The notes below the pieces were generated by a model. That model was not told where the DNA came from, did no database searches, and saw only the letters and a program-made list of their open reading frames with translations. From Melghirimyces thermohalophilus (lineage in GTDB: Bacteria > Bacillota > Bacilli > Thermoactinomycetales > DSM-45169), in NCBI RefSeq assembly GCF_900102685.1, contig NZ_FMZA01000004.1:1-64000 (forward strand): 64,000 bases of DNA, written 5' to 3'. Below are positions 1 through 8,043 of the stretch, piece after piece (position 1 is the first letter of the stretch; each line of letters opens with the position of its first letter). Position numbers and translations under genes: made by a program.

Positions 1-503
1 GGGATGATCTGTCCCACGACGCCGATCGGCTCCTTGATGTGCATGGAAACGGTCTTAGCGTCGATTTCCGATACGCCGCCTTCTTCCCCGCGGATGACGC
101 CGGCGAAGTAGCGGAAGTGATCCGCGGCTAAGGGGACGTCGGCCGCCAAAGCTTCCCGGATCGGTTTTCCGTTATCCCAGGTTTCCGACAGAGCCAATTT
201 CTCCCGGTTCTCTTCGATCCGGTCAGCAATTTGCAGGAGGATGCGGCTGCGCTTGGCTACCGGTGTTTTCCCCCATTTTTCCCTTGCCTCATGGGCTTTT
301 CTTACCGCCAAATCGATATCTTCTTTCTTGGAGCGAGGCACACGGGTGAACACCTTGCCATCCACCGGGGATGGATTGTCAAAGTACTCGCCTCCGACAG
401 GGGCCACCCACTCGCCTCCGATGAAGTTTTCGTACTGGGACTTGTACTGCACCAGACTACCTTCGGCGTTAGGCTTCTTGTAACTGGACAGAGCCACACT
501 CAT
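1..503 (-). CDS. aldehyde dehydrogenase, N-terminal part (runs off the window)
   Basis: NAD(P)-dependent aldehyde dehydrogenase that would oxidise an aldehyde to its acid in the cytosol. Only the first ~167 residues lie in the window. They show the typical N-terminus: YENFIGGEWVAP near residue 28, NPSPVDGKVF, a KWGKTP segment, a FRYFAG segment and finally EPIGVVGQIIP, which leads into the NAD-binding fold. The catalytic Cys and Glu lie beyond base 1, so the substrate cannot be judged. The style resembles the AcoD/ExaC-type acetaldehyde dehydrogenases. The ATG at 503 is preferred because a GAGGAGG site at 514-520 leaves normal spacing for it, whereas the in-frame ATG at 512 is too close. It is divergent from phoD. 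Confidence 0.85.
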   Translation of the reverse strand, partial: MSVALSSYKKPNAEGSLVQYKSQYENFIGGEWVAPVGGEYFDNPSPVDGKVFTRVPRSKKEDIDLAVRKAHEAREKWGKTPVAKRSRILLQIADRIEENREKLALSETWDNGKPIREALAADVPLAADHFRYFAGVIRGEEGGVSEIDAKTVSMHIKEPIGVVGQII

Positions 504-872
504 CCCATTCATTCCTCCTCTGTGCAGGATTGAGGCAAAGGGACCGTTATCATTTGTCCCACCTTTTCCTTTCGACAGCATCATGGGAACTCCTTCCCCG
601 GAGGAGAAAATTTATTTCTACTATCACTTCACAAACCGTGAAATTTACCGATGGATCGATTGGCGGTTCTATACAGGGGATGTCCCTTCCTGTGTCGAAT
701 AGCTAGAAACGTTGCAAAAAGCTAACGGTGGCACTTACTCAATTTCATTTGAGTGACAAGCGCAGTGGCACTTCTTTTTCAAGGATTTTTAATGTTCTAT
801 AGGATCAGAGTTCATATTTCTCCGGTACATTTGAGTGGTTGATATTTGATTCGATCCGAGGAGGGTTTAAAA
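504..872. promoter_or_regulatory. divergent intergenic region with short repeats
   Basis: This 369-base gap separates the aldehyde dehydrogenase start from phoD and must hold both promoters. It contains an inverted repeat ACTCAA-6-TTGAGT at 737-754, two copies of GTGGCACTT at 728-736 and 765-773, and two copies of CATTTGAGTG at 746-755 and 828-837. I see no open frame worth calling and no promoter clear enough to mark. The repeats could be regulator binding sites, but that is inference. Confidence 0.4.
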
Positions 873-2795
873 ATGAGTGATGATCTCATCACCGGACACA
901 ACCGTTCAAATACCTCCGGTGCCTTCGACCGCGGAAGGAGGGTTTTTCTGAAGTCGCTGTTGGCCGGTTCAGCACTGGTGGTTCTGGACCAGTTGGGGGG
1001 ACGCCATCTCACCGATGCGCTGGTCCGTGCCGGTAAATCCGCCACCCACTCCTTACCCCGCTACCAACCCCGCCATCATCCAGGACAGGGATTTGGCCAG
1101 TCGGTCGCCGCCGGTGATCCCACCTCTTCCGGTGCTATTCTGTGGACCCGGATCGATCCGGAGCTGGTCCCTGGAATCCGTGCCGCCGATTACGATCCAG
1201 CCCTGGTGCAATGGTTGGACGGTGCTTCCGATTCCCCGCAGGATGCGGTTCGTCGGGCCATCGACGACGGAACCTTTGTCATGGTGGAGATTGCGACCAC
1301 CCGAGATTTCTCCCAGGTAGCCCTCCGGGGATACACCCCAATCTGGCGAGATTACGATAACGTAGTCAAGGTGGATACCGACGGACGGCTGGCACCACAG
1401 AAAACCTACTATTACCGCTTCATCACCAAAACTGGCCACGTCAGCCCCATCGGCCGCTTCCGCACGTTGGCCTCTAAGGAATCCCATTTGGACTCCCTCC
1501 GGTTCGCTTATGTAAGCTGCCAGGACTATACTAACGGCTATTACCATGCCCTCCGCTTTGCCGCCGAAGAAGAAGTCGATTTTGTCATTCACCTGGGAGA
1601 CTATATCTATGAATCAGTAGGTGATCCCTCCTACCAAAACCCGCTGCCCGACCGCCAGATCCGATTGCCCAGCGGCCAACCCAAAGCGTTCACGATTGAG
1701 GACTACCGCACCTTATATCGAACCTATAAATCGGATCCCGACTTGAGAAAGCTCCATGAACGTCACGCGATGATCTCCATCTGGGACGATCATGAGTTTG
1801 CCAATGACGCCTACTATCCGGCGGTCGCCCCGGACGACAGTCTTAAATCCCATCCGGACCGACGCCAGATCGCCAACCGGGTCTGGTTTGAATATACCCC
1901 GGCCCGGATTCAGTTTGACCCCGGCAAAAGCTTTAAGGATTCGATTCGGATCTATCGATCCATTCAGGTCGGCAACCTAGCGGAATTTATTTTTACCGAT
2001 GAACGGCTCTACCGCAGCTCCCACCCTTGCGGGGAAGAAACGTTGGACCGATATTTCAGCGCCGGCTGCCCCCGGATGTACGATCCGGCGCAAACGATGC
2101 TGGGAGCCGGGGTATCCCAACAGAAGGAATGGTTTCTCCACCGGATAAAAAACTCCGACTCCCTCTGGAAAATATGGGGAAACGAAGTGCAATTCACCCC
2201 TCTGAAAGCCTTGACCCGCTATGTTAACTTGGATGCCTGGGACGGTTTTGCCGGGGAACGGAAAGAAATCACCCAGACACTCAAAGATGCCGGTATTAAA
2301 AATTTCATCACCATCACCGGGGATCTGCACACCTTTGAAGCCAATCTAATCATGGAAGATTACCAAAAGGATCCCGACGATGCGGCAGTCGGCATCGAAT
2401 TTATGGTTGGCTCCGTCACCTCCTCCAACCTGAGCGAAATGATTTACCAGGCGGCAACCAACACCGCCCTGGGAGCTCATTCCAATCCGCTTCCCTTGGA
2501 GGCGATCCAAGAAATCATCCGCAGGATCCTGGGGGTTACGACACCCTTGACCCGATCCTTAGTCGATTTTGTGGTAGACAAACTGAATGGGATCATCCAG
2601 ACGGAAAACCCCTGGATCAAGTTGTTTAACAGCACCACCCACGGCTATTGCGTGATGGAACTGACACCGTATAAGGCGACCTGGACCGCCTACAGCGTCG
2701 ACGACACCAAATCCCGGGATGCTGGTGACAAATCCCTTCTGTTTCAATGCGAAGTTCCCAAAGACCAGGCCCGCATCCGGATCTTGAACCCATGA
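873..2795 (+). CDS. phoD: PhoD-family alkaline phosphatase/phosphodiesterase, Tat-exported
   Basis: Secreted metal-dependent phosphatase/phosphodiesterase of the PhoD type, which releases phosphate from organic esters or wall teichoic acid outside the cell. The 640-residue product has a twin-arginine signal near residues 20-45 (RGRRVFLKS followed by an Ala/Leu-rich stretch), an N-terminal PhoD domain, and metallophosphatase motifs: VSCQDY, HLGDYIYE around residue 241, WDDHEFANDAY, and ITGDLHTFE towards the C-terminus. ATG 873 is chosen over an upstream in-frame ATG at 846 because GAGGAGGG lies at 858-865. It is monocistronic, followed by a shared terminator at 2810-2851. Phosphate-starvation control is typical of the family, but I did not find a convincing PhoP box. 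Confidence 0.92.
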   Translation: MSDDLITGHNRSNTSGAFDRGRRVFLKSLLAGSALVVLDQLGGRHLTDALVRAGKSATHSLPRYQPRHHPGQGFGQSVAAGDPTSSGAILWTRIDPELVPGIRAADYDPALVQWLDGASDSPQDAVRRAIDDGTFVMVEIATTRDFSQVALRGYTPIWRDYDNVVKVDTDGRLAPQKTYYYRFITKTGHVSPIGRFRTLASKESHLDSLRFAYVSCQDYTNGYYHALRFAAEEEVDFVIHLGDYIYESVGDPSYQNPLPDRQIRLPSGQPKAFTIEDYRTLYRTYKSDPDLRKLHERHAMISIWDDHEFANDAYYPAVAPDDSLKSHPDRRQIANRVWFEYTPARIQFDPGKSFKDSIRIYRSIQVGNLAEFIFTDERLYRSSHPCGEETLDRYFSAGCPRMYDPAQTMLGAGVSQQKEWFLHRIKNSDSLWKIWGNEVQFTPLKALTRYVNLDAWDGFAGERKEITQTLKDAGIKNFITITGDLHTFEANLIMEDYQKDPDDAAVGIEFMVGSVTSSNLSEMIYQAATNTALGAHSNPLPLEAIQEIIRRILGVTTPLTRSLVDFVVDKLNGIIQTENPWIKLFNSTTHGYCVMELTPYKATWTAYSVDDTKSRDAGDKSLLFQCEVPKDQARIRILNP

Positions 2796-2809
2796 TCGAT
2801 GCCAAAGCA

Positions 2810-2851
2810 AAAACCAGCCTTCCCCATCGCCGCGGGGAAGGCTGGTTTTTT
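2810..2851. terminator. bidirectional terminator between phoD and the fad operon
   Basis: A strong hairpin with arms AAAACCAGCCTTCCCC and GGGGAAGGCTGGTTTT has a T-run on the plus side and the complementary A-run on the other. It can end both phoD and the convergent acyl-CoA dehydrogenase operon. Confidence 0.9.
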
Positions 2852-4001
2852 ACTCCGCTTCCATCAGTTTGCTCATCACCAATTTCTGAATCTGGGTGGT
2901 TCCTTCGTAAATGCTGAGGATCTTGGCATCCCGCATCCATTTTTCCAAGGGGTAATCCCGCATATACCCATATCCGCCGAGGATCTGAACGGCATGGGTG
3001 GTCACCTCCATCGCCGTCTCGGCGGCAAAGGCTTTGGCCATGCTCCCCTCCATGGCCGAAGATTCCCCCCGGTCCGCCTTTTCCGCCGCTCGCCAGACCA
3101 ACAGACGAGCAGCGTCGATTTTGGTTTTCATATCGGCCAGCAGAAAGGCGATCGACTGGTTTTTAAAAATAGGTTTGCCAAACTGTTTTCGTTCTTTGGC
3201 GTAACCCAGAGCGTACTCATAGGCGGCGCGGGCCACGCCGACGGCTCCGGCGCCGACCATCGGCCGGGAATCCTCCAGCATTTTCATGGCGTACAGAAAA
3301 CCCATATTCTCCTCACCAAGCAGAAACTCCCGGGGAAGACGGACCCCCTCCAGGATCACATCGCCGGTATGGGAGGCTCGCTGTCCCATCTTCCGTTCCT
3401 TTTTCCCGGGCGAGATACCGGGTCGGTCTGCCGGAACCAGAAACAAGGAGATCCCGTAAGCCCCTTTCTCCGGTTTTGTTTTGGCAAAAACCAGATAGAG
3501 ATCGGCAATCCCACCATTGGTGATAAAACATTTGCGACCGTTGAGCACCCATTCGTCCCCATCAGCCACGGCCCGGGTTCGGATGGAACCGAAATCAGAC
3601 CCCGCTTCCGGTTCTGTCAAACAGACCGCCCCCAACCGGGCCGCATCCGGGTCGCACAGATAGCGGAGCCAATGCCGCTTCTGCTCCTCATCCCCGAATC
3701 GGTAAATCAGCCCGGCGGCCAGCGCTGTCACTCCGAAGGAAGTGCTGATTCCCGCACATCCCCAAAATAACTCCTCGGAGAGGATACAGGAAGTGAGCAG
3801 GCTATCCACACCGCCGCCCCCATATGTCTCCGGAAAACGATAGGTGATCAGGCCGGCCCGGTGGGCCTTTTCATAGACAAACCGAGGAAAGCTCTCCTTC
3901 TCATCATATTCCGGTGCCGCAGGCCGCATTTCTTCCCTTGCAAACCTTCGCGCTAATTGAGTCAGTTCCCGTTGCTCATCGGTCAACGTAAAGGATATCA
4001 T
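2850..4001 (-). CDS. acyl-CoA dehydrogenase
   Basis: FAD-dependent acyl-CoA dehydrogenase (383 residues, normal family length) that introduces the alpha-beta double bond into acyl-CoA as the first oxidation step. Visible signatures are CLTEPEAGSDFGS, KCFITNGG, LGGYGYMRDYP and the C-terminal IYEGTTQIQ, where the Glu is at the usual catalytic base position. It is the last gene of a minus-strand operon running from the SDR at 7974, and its start overlaps the CaiB gene by four bases (ATGA). GGAGGAG precedes the start. The chain-length or branched-chain preference cannot be read from the sequence; the CoA-transferase next door suggests a special acyl substrate. Confidence 0.93.
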   Translation of the reverse strand: MISFTLTDEQRELTQLARRFAREEMRPAAPEYDEKESFPRFVYEKAHRAGLITYRFPETYGGGGVDSLLTSCILSEELFWGCAGISTSFGVTALAAGLIYRFGDEEQKRHWLRYLCDPDAARLGAVCLTEPEAGSDFGSIRTRAVADGDEWVLNGRKCFITNGGIADLYLVFAKTKPEKGAYGISLFLVPADRPGISPGKKERKMGQRASHTGDVILEGVRLPREFLLGEENMGFLYAMKMLEDSRPMVGAGAVGVARAAYEYALGYAKERKQFGKPIFKNQSIAFLLADMKTKIDAARLLVWRAAEKADRGESSAMEGSMAKAFAAETAMEVTTHAVQILGGYGYMRDYPLEKWMRDAKILSIYEGTTQIQKLVMSKLMEAE

Positions 4002-5191
4002 CCCGGGTTCACTCCTCCACTGATCACCTTTTCCCGGACCAAGCGAGCGATTTCCTCCTGGGAACAGCCGGCTTCCGCCAACCGTTCTTCGGTATGCTCG
4101 CCCAGTCGGGGAGCCGAGGCCACCTGGGGACCCGGTCCCTCCTCCCGCAGGGTTCCTCCATTGGGCAACAGAGTCGACGGCATCTTTCTCTCGGAGAAGA
4201 CAGCCCGACGATCCTTGGCGAGACGGGAGTCAACCGCTTCGGAAAGGGAGAGTACCGGTGTGAGACAACAGTCGGCCTCCCTGCCGATCCGAGTCCACTC
4301 CTCCCGGGTTCGGGAACGGAAGAGCGCCTGCACTTCCCGGTAAAGATCCGGATCCGCCACAATCGGCGTCAACCCTCGTTCTTTCCATTCCGGGCGGTTT
4401 ACCGCATCGGCAAACCGATTCCAAAACTTCGGTTCCAACGCTCCCAATGCCATATATTGGTTGTCCGCCGTCTCGTACAGGTTATATCCGACCACCCCGC
4501 CCCCCAGCACATGATTCCCCCGGGAAACGGGATGGCCCGACTGTTGCAAAGACAGGGCATAAGCTTGCCATCCGTAAAGAACATCCACCATGGAAATGTC
4601 CAGAACGGTACCCTCACCAGTCTGCAAGCGGTGCACCCAGGCGGCCAGAATTTGCTCGCTGGCCGCCAATCCGCCGGCCAAGTCGGCGATCTGAACGGAA
4701 GGGATCCCGGGCGGCTCACCGAGGCGACCCACCCCGTCCAGCACCCCTGTCAGCGCGTTGTAGTTGAGGTCGTGACCGGCCATCTGGGCCATCTTTCCCT
4801 CCTGGCCGTAACCCGTCACCGAGCAGTAGATCAAAGACGGGTTGATTTGGGTGAGAGTAGCGGCATCCAAGCCCCAGCTCGCCATCACGCCGGGCCGGAA
4901 GCTCTCCACCACCACATCGGCTTCCACCACCAGACGGCGGAGCAGCTCCTGACCCTCCGGTCTCCGATAATCGAGGGCTAAGCTTCGTTTGTTGCGGTTG
5001 ATCATCTGGAAGAGAAACCCATTCTTTTCCCCGGTAGGAGGCAGGTGACGAAGAGGGTCACCTGCCTTCGGCTCCTCCACCTTGACCACGTCGGCGCCCA
5101 TATCCGCCAGTCGCAAGGTGGCGTAGGGACCCGGGAGGTACCGGGAAAGATCCAACACCCTCATACCGCTCAACAGAGTTTGTCGGTGCAT
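3998..5191 (-). CDS. CaiB/BaiF (family III) CoA-transferase
   Basis: Class III CoA-transferase or alpha-methylacyl-CoA racemase-like enzyme that moves CoA between carboxylic acids, here probably activating the substrate of this degradation operon. It begins GMRVLDLSRYLPGPYATLRLADMGADVVKVE, the diagnostic family III N-terminus, and includes NKRSLALDY and GHDLNYNALTG. The conserved catalytic-Asp region is present in the GHDLNY segment. At 397 residues it has the normal length. ATG 5191 follows AAGGGACGG; a GTG at 5194 overlaps the stop of the upstream enoyl-CoA hydratase. It is translationally coupled to the acyl-CoA dehydrogenase downstream. Substrates (formyl-, succinyl-, methylacyl-) cannot be distinguished by eye. 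Confidence 0.9.
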   Translation of the reverse strand: MHRQTLLSGMRVLDLSRYLPGPYATLRLADMGADVVKVEEPKAGDPLRHLPPTGEKNGFLFQMINRNKRSLALDYRRPEGQELLRRLVVEADVVVESFRPGVMASWGLDAATLTQINPSLIYCSVTGYGQEGKMAQMAGHDLNYNALTGVLDGVGRLGEPPGIPSVQIADLAGGLAASEQILAAWVHRLQTGEGTVLDISMVDVLYGWQAYALSLQQSGHPVSRGNHVLGGGVVGYNLYETADNQYMALGALEPKFWNRFADAVNRPEWKERGLTPIVADPDLYREVQALFRSRTREEWTRIGREADCCLTPVLSLSEAVDSRLAKDRRAVFSERKMPSTLLPNGGTLREEGPGPQVASAPRLGEHTEERLAEAGCSQEEIARLVREKVISGGVNPG

Positions 5192-5193
5192 CA

Positions 5194-5970
5194 CTACCGT
5201 CCCTTAAAGGCAGGTTCCTGCTTGGTGAAAAAGGCTTGGATGCCCTCTGCGGCATCTTCCGAGCTGGCAACCCGGAGCATCTCCTCCGCTTCCTGCTCCA
5301 AACCATTCTCGATGGAGCCCTCCATTCCTCGGTCAACCGAACGGAGAATTCCTTCCATCGCCAAGGGGGCAGAGAGACGGGCCAGTTGAGCGGCTCGTTC
5401 AAAGGCCGCTTCCCGCAGCTGATCATGGGGAAACACTTCATTGACCAATCCGCAAGCTTTCGCTTCCTCGGCCTGCATCTCTTCTCCACTCAACAGCAAT
5501 TGAAGGGCTTTCCGTTTCCCGATCAGCCGGGGCAACCGTTGCGTTCCCCCATAACCGGGGATGATCCCCAACTTCACCTCCGGCAGCCCAATCCGAGCCT
5601 GGTCCGAAGCAAAGGCCAGGTGGCAGGCCATTTGCAGCTCATTGCCACCGCCCAAGGCACGTCCGTTTAACACCGCGATCACCGGTTTGGGGAAAGACTC
5701 GATCCGGCGAAAAAGATCGTGTGCCCGCTGTATCGCTGCCCGAGGTCCTCCTTCAAGCTGACCGAACTCACTGATGTCTGCACCGGCAGAAAAAGCTCGA
5801 TCCCCGTCACCGGTCAACAAGATCACTCGCGTCTCTTCGTCCTTCTCCAGAGTATCCAGGATCTCACCCAACTCCATCAGAGCCGACACACTCAAGGTAT
5901 TTAAAGGCGGCCGTTGGATCGTCACCGTCGTGACCCGCTCCCTGGTTTCCGTCACAAAGTTTTCCCACAT
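5194..5970 (-). CDS. enoyl-CoA hydratase/isomerase
   Basis: Crotonase-family enzyme (258 residues) that hydrates trans-2-enoyl-CoA to 3-hydroxyacyl-CoA. Family marks are GDGDRAFSAGADI near residue 60, the oxyanion-hole region VIAVLNGRALGGGNELQMACH and IGLPEVKLGIIPGYGGTQRLPR. Both glutamates expected for hydration are present, in the GGGNEL and LPEVKLG segments. ATG 5970 sits behind GGGAGGAAT; a longer open frame reaching 6042 begins with low-complexity sequence that overlaps the thiolase and is not used. It lies 4 bases after the thiolase stop and is coupled to the CaiB gene downstream. Confidence 0.93.
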   Translation of the reverse strand: MWENFVTETRERVTTVTIQRPPLNTLSVSALMELGEILDTLEKDEETRVILLTGDGDRAFSAGADISEFGQLEGGPRAAIQRAHDLFRRIESFPKPVIAVLNGRALGGGNELQMACHLAFASDQARIGLPEVKLGIIPGYGGTQRLPRLIGKRKALQLLLSGEEMQAEEAKACGLVNEVFPHDQLREAAFERAAQLARLSAPLAMEGILRSVDRGMEGSIENGLEQEAEEMLRVASSEDAAEGIQAFFTKQEPAFKGR

Positions 5971-5974
5971 GCGG

Positions 5975-7126
5975 TTATTCCTCCCTCTCCAAGATGGTGG
6001 AGATGGCCATCCCGAACCCGATACACATGGTGGCCAGTCCATAACGAGCGTCCCGACGTTCCATCTCGTTCAAAAGAGTCGCCGTGATCCGGGCTCCGCT
6101 GGCTCCCAGAGGGTGTCCCAGAGCGATGGCGCCCCCGTTGACGTTCACCTTTTCCCAAGGAATTCCCGTCTCCCTCTGCCACGCGAGCACCACAGAAGCG
6201 AATGCTTCATTCACCTCAAAAAGGTCGATATCCTCTTTTCTCAAGCCCGCTTTTTGCAACACGCGTTTGGTACAGGGGATCACGCCGGTCAACATGATCG
6301 TGGGATCCACTCCAGCCGTCGCCGTCGCCACCACCCGAGCACGAGGCCGCAACCCCAGCTCCTCCGCTTTTTTCCGAGAGGAGAGGAGAACAGCAGCTGC
6401 TCCATCGGTGATCTGACTGGAGTTACCCGCGGTTACCACACCATCGGGCCGGAAGGAAGGTGTCAAGCCGGACATTTTTTCTACCGTCGTATCCGCTCGA
6501 GGGGTTTCATCCGCTTCCATCAGGAAGGTTTCCCCGTCTTCATTTTCCGCCTCCACCGGCAGGATTTCATTATCAAAGCGGCCTTCCTGCTGGGCTTGAA
6601 GCGCCTTCTGATGGCTTTCATAAGAGAACTGATCCAAAGATTCCCGGGACAGCTCCCATTTTTCAGCGATCATTTCCGCAGAGAAACCTTGGGGAATGAT
6701 CGAATACCGATCGGTCAACCGATCGCTAAAGTTGCCGCCGTCGGAGCCCATCGGCACACGGCTCATATTTTCCACCCCAGCGGCTATCGTCAGCTCCCCC
6801 ATCCCGGCCATAATCTCATGTGCTGACTGATTGAGCGTCTCCAAGCTGGAACCGCACATCCGATTGGAACTCACCCCGCACACTTCTACAGGAAAACCGG
6901 CGATCAAGGGGGCCATGCGGCCGATGTTGTACCCCTGCTCTCCAACTTGAGTGACACAACCCATTTTGACATCTTCGATTTCACCTGGGTCCAGTTGGTT
7001 TTTTTGTACCAGTTTGGACAGAAGATCGGCCGCCAGTTCATCAGGACGTCTCTGGCTTAAACTCCCCTTTTTCCGCCCCATCGGTGTGCGGACAGCATCA
7101 AGGATCACCGCATCATGTGCGTTCAT
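5975..7126 (-). CDS. acetyl-CoA acyltransferase (thiolase)
   Basis: Thiolase II family enzyme (383 residues) that cleaves 3-ketoacyl-CoA with CoA to acetyl-CoA and a shortened acyl-CoA. Visible features: VRTPMGRKKGSL at the N-terminus, SNRMCGSSLETLN with the nucleophilic Cys near residue 87, EVNEAFA, NVNGGAIALGHPLGASG with the active-site His, and LATMCIGFGMA with the second Cys. ATG 7126 is preferred because AAAGGAGCC stands just upstream at 7133-7141. It is the second gene of the operon, between the SDR and the enoyl-CoA hydratase. A degradative role is inferred from context and the operator upstream. Confidence 0.94.
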   Translation of the reverse strand: MNAHDAVILDAVRTPMGRKKGSLSQRRPDELAADLLSKLVQKNQLDPGEIEDVKMGCVTQVGEQGYNIGRMAPLIAGFPVEVCGVSSNRMCGSSLETLNQSAHEIMAGMGELTIAAGVENMSRVPMGSDGGNFSDRLTDRYSIIPQGFSAEMIAEKWELSRESLDQFSYESHQKALQAQQEGRFDNEILPVEAENEDGETFLMEADETPRADTTVEKMSGLTPSFRPDGVVTAGNSSQITDGAAAVLLSSRKKAEELGLRPRARVVATATAGVDPTIMLTGVIPCTKRVLQKAGLRKEDIDLFEVNEAFASVVLAWQRETGIPWEKVNVNGGAIALGHPLGASGARITATLLNEMERRDARYGLATMCIGFGMAISTILEREE

Positions 7127-7143
7127 AGTAAAGGCTCCTTTCC

Positions 7144-7974
7144 TCAAAAGGTGAACAGTTCAATTCCACCGGACACATTTAGTTCAATTCCAGTGAGGTA
7201 ACGAGCATGATCCGAGGCTAAAAAGCAGATGGCATTGGCAATATCCTCCGGTTCCCCCGGCTTTTTAAATGCGGTCCTCTCAATCATACGTTCCCGCATG
7301 TCGGGATTGGTCATCTGGAAAGCTTCTGTGTTAATCACACCGGGTACGATGGCGTTCACATTAATGTTGTATTTGGCACCTTCCAGAGCCATGCTCTTGG
7401 TGAAACCGATAATACCTGCTTTGGTCGCGGAGTAGCTGGCCTGGCCAAAGCCGCCCAGAGTACCGGCGACGGAAGCCATGTTAATGATCCGTCCCCCCTG
7501 CTGTTCCTTCATGATCGGCCAGACTTCCTTGGTGGTGTTATAGGCCCCGGTCAGGTTTACCTTCAGATCCCGCTCCCAAAACTCATCGTTCTGGTGTTCG
7601 ATTCGCGACACATGGTCGAGGGTGCCGGCATTGTTGACCAGGATATGAATCCCGCCCATCTCTTCTTTCACTTTTTGAAACACCTCAGCCACCTGTTTCC
7701 GGTTGGTCACATCCATCTGAATCGCCATCGACCGTCGGCCCATCTCTTGGATCTCTTGGGCGGTTTTCTCCGTGTAGACCACACCGGTGGATTGCATCAC
7801 TTGACTCATGGGACCAAAGCGAGCCGCCACCTCTTCATTTTCTCCGCTTTCCAGCAAAATGTCCGTAATCACCACGTCGGCTCCAGCCCGGGCCAGCGCC
7901 AGAGCATCTGCCCGGCCCAAGCCACGGGAAGCCCCGGTCACCAACGCCACTTTTCCTTCCAGTGAGTAAGACAT
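7144..7974 (-). CDS. short-chain dehydrogenase/reductase, probably 3-hydroxyacyl-CoA dehydrogenase
   Basis: Classical SDR of 276 residues, first gene of the fatty acid degradation operon. It has TGASRGLG near residue 14 for cofactor binding, NNAG near residue 105, a catalytic SVAG...YSATKAG stretch and the VPGVINTEAF segment. In this operon no FadB-like bifunctional enzyme is present, so this SDR is the best candidate for the 3-hydroxyacyl-CoA oxidation step; that is inference from context. An insert of about 25 residues after the first beta-alpha unit (LLESGENEEVAARFGPM) is longer than in FabG. Start ATG 7974 follows GAGGAGG. A FadR-like operator ends 19 bases upstream. Confidence 0.9.
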   Translation of the reverse strand: MSYSLEGKVALVTGASRGLGRADALALARAGADVVITDILLESGENEEVAARFGPMSQVMQSTGVVYTEKTAQEIQEMGRRSMAIQMDVTNRKQVAEVFQKVKEEMGGIHILVNNAGTLDHVSRIEHQNDEFWERDLKVNLTGAYNTTKEVWPIMKEQQGGRIINMASVAGTLGGFGQASYSATKAGIIGFTKSMALEGAKYNINVNAIVPGVINTEAFQMTNPDMRERMIERTAFKKPGEPEDIANAICFLASDHARYLTGIELNVSGGIELFTF

Positions 7975-7992
7975 GTAAAAACCTCCTCGAAA

Positions 7993-8010
7993 TGAATGAA
8001 TACTCAGTCA
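7993..8010. promoter_or_regulatory. FadR (YsiA)-type operator
   Basis: TGAATGAATACTCAGTCA matches the Bacillus FadR consensus TGAATGAATANTCATTCA with a single mismatch. It lies just upstream of the ribosome binding site of the SDR gene, where the leader or transcription start of the five-gene degradation operon would be. Repression relieved by long-chain acyl-CoA is the known mode of this regulator; the TetR gene at 10444-11073 is the obvious local candidate. Confidence 0.8.
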
Positions 8011-8043
8011 TAATTAGCTAAAAAGGGTTTTGAACAGAATCGA

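Noticed and set aside
765-781. A TGGCAC-N5-TTTCA string resembling a sigma-54 promoter.
   Set aside because: The invariant GC of the -12 element is missing (TC instead), and no sigma-54 activator gene or site is nearby.
5774-6826. A 350-codon plus-strand frame opposite the thiolase and enoyl-CoA hydratase.
   Set aside because: Shadow of genuine minus-strand genes; no start signals and no family features.
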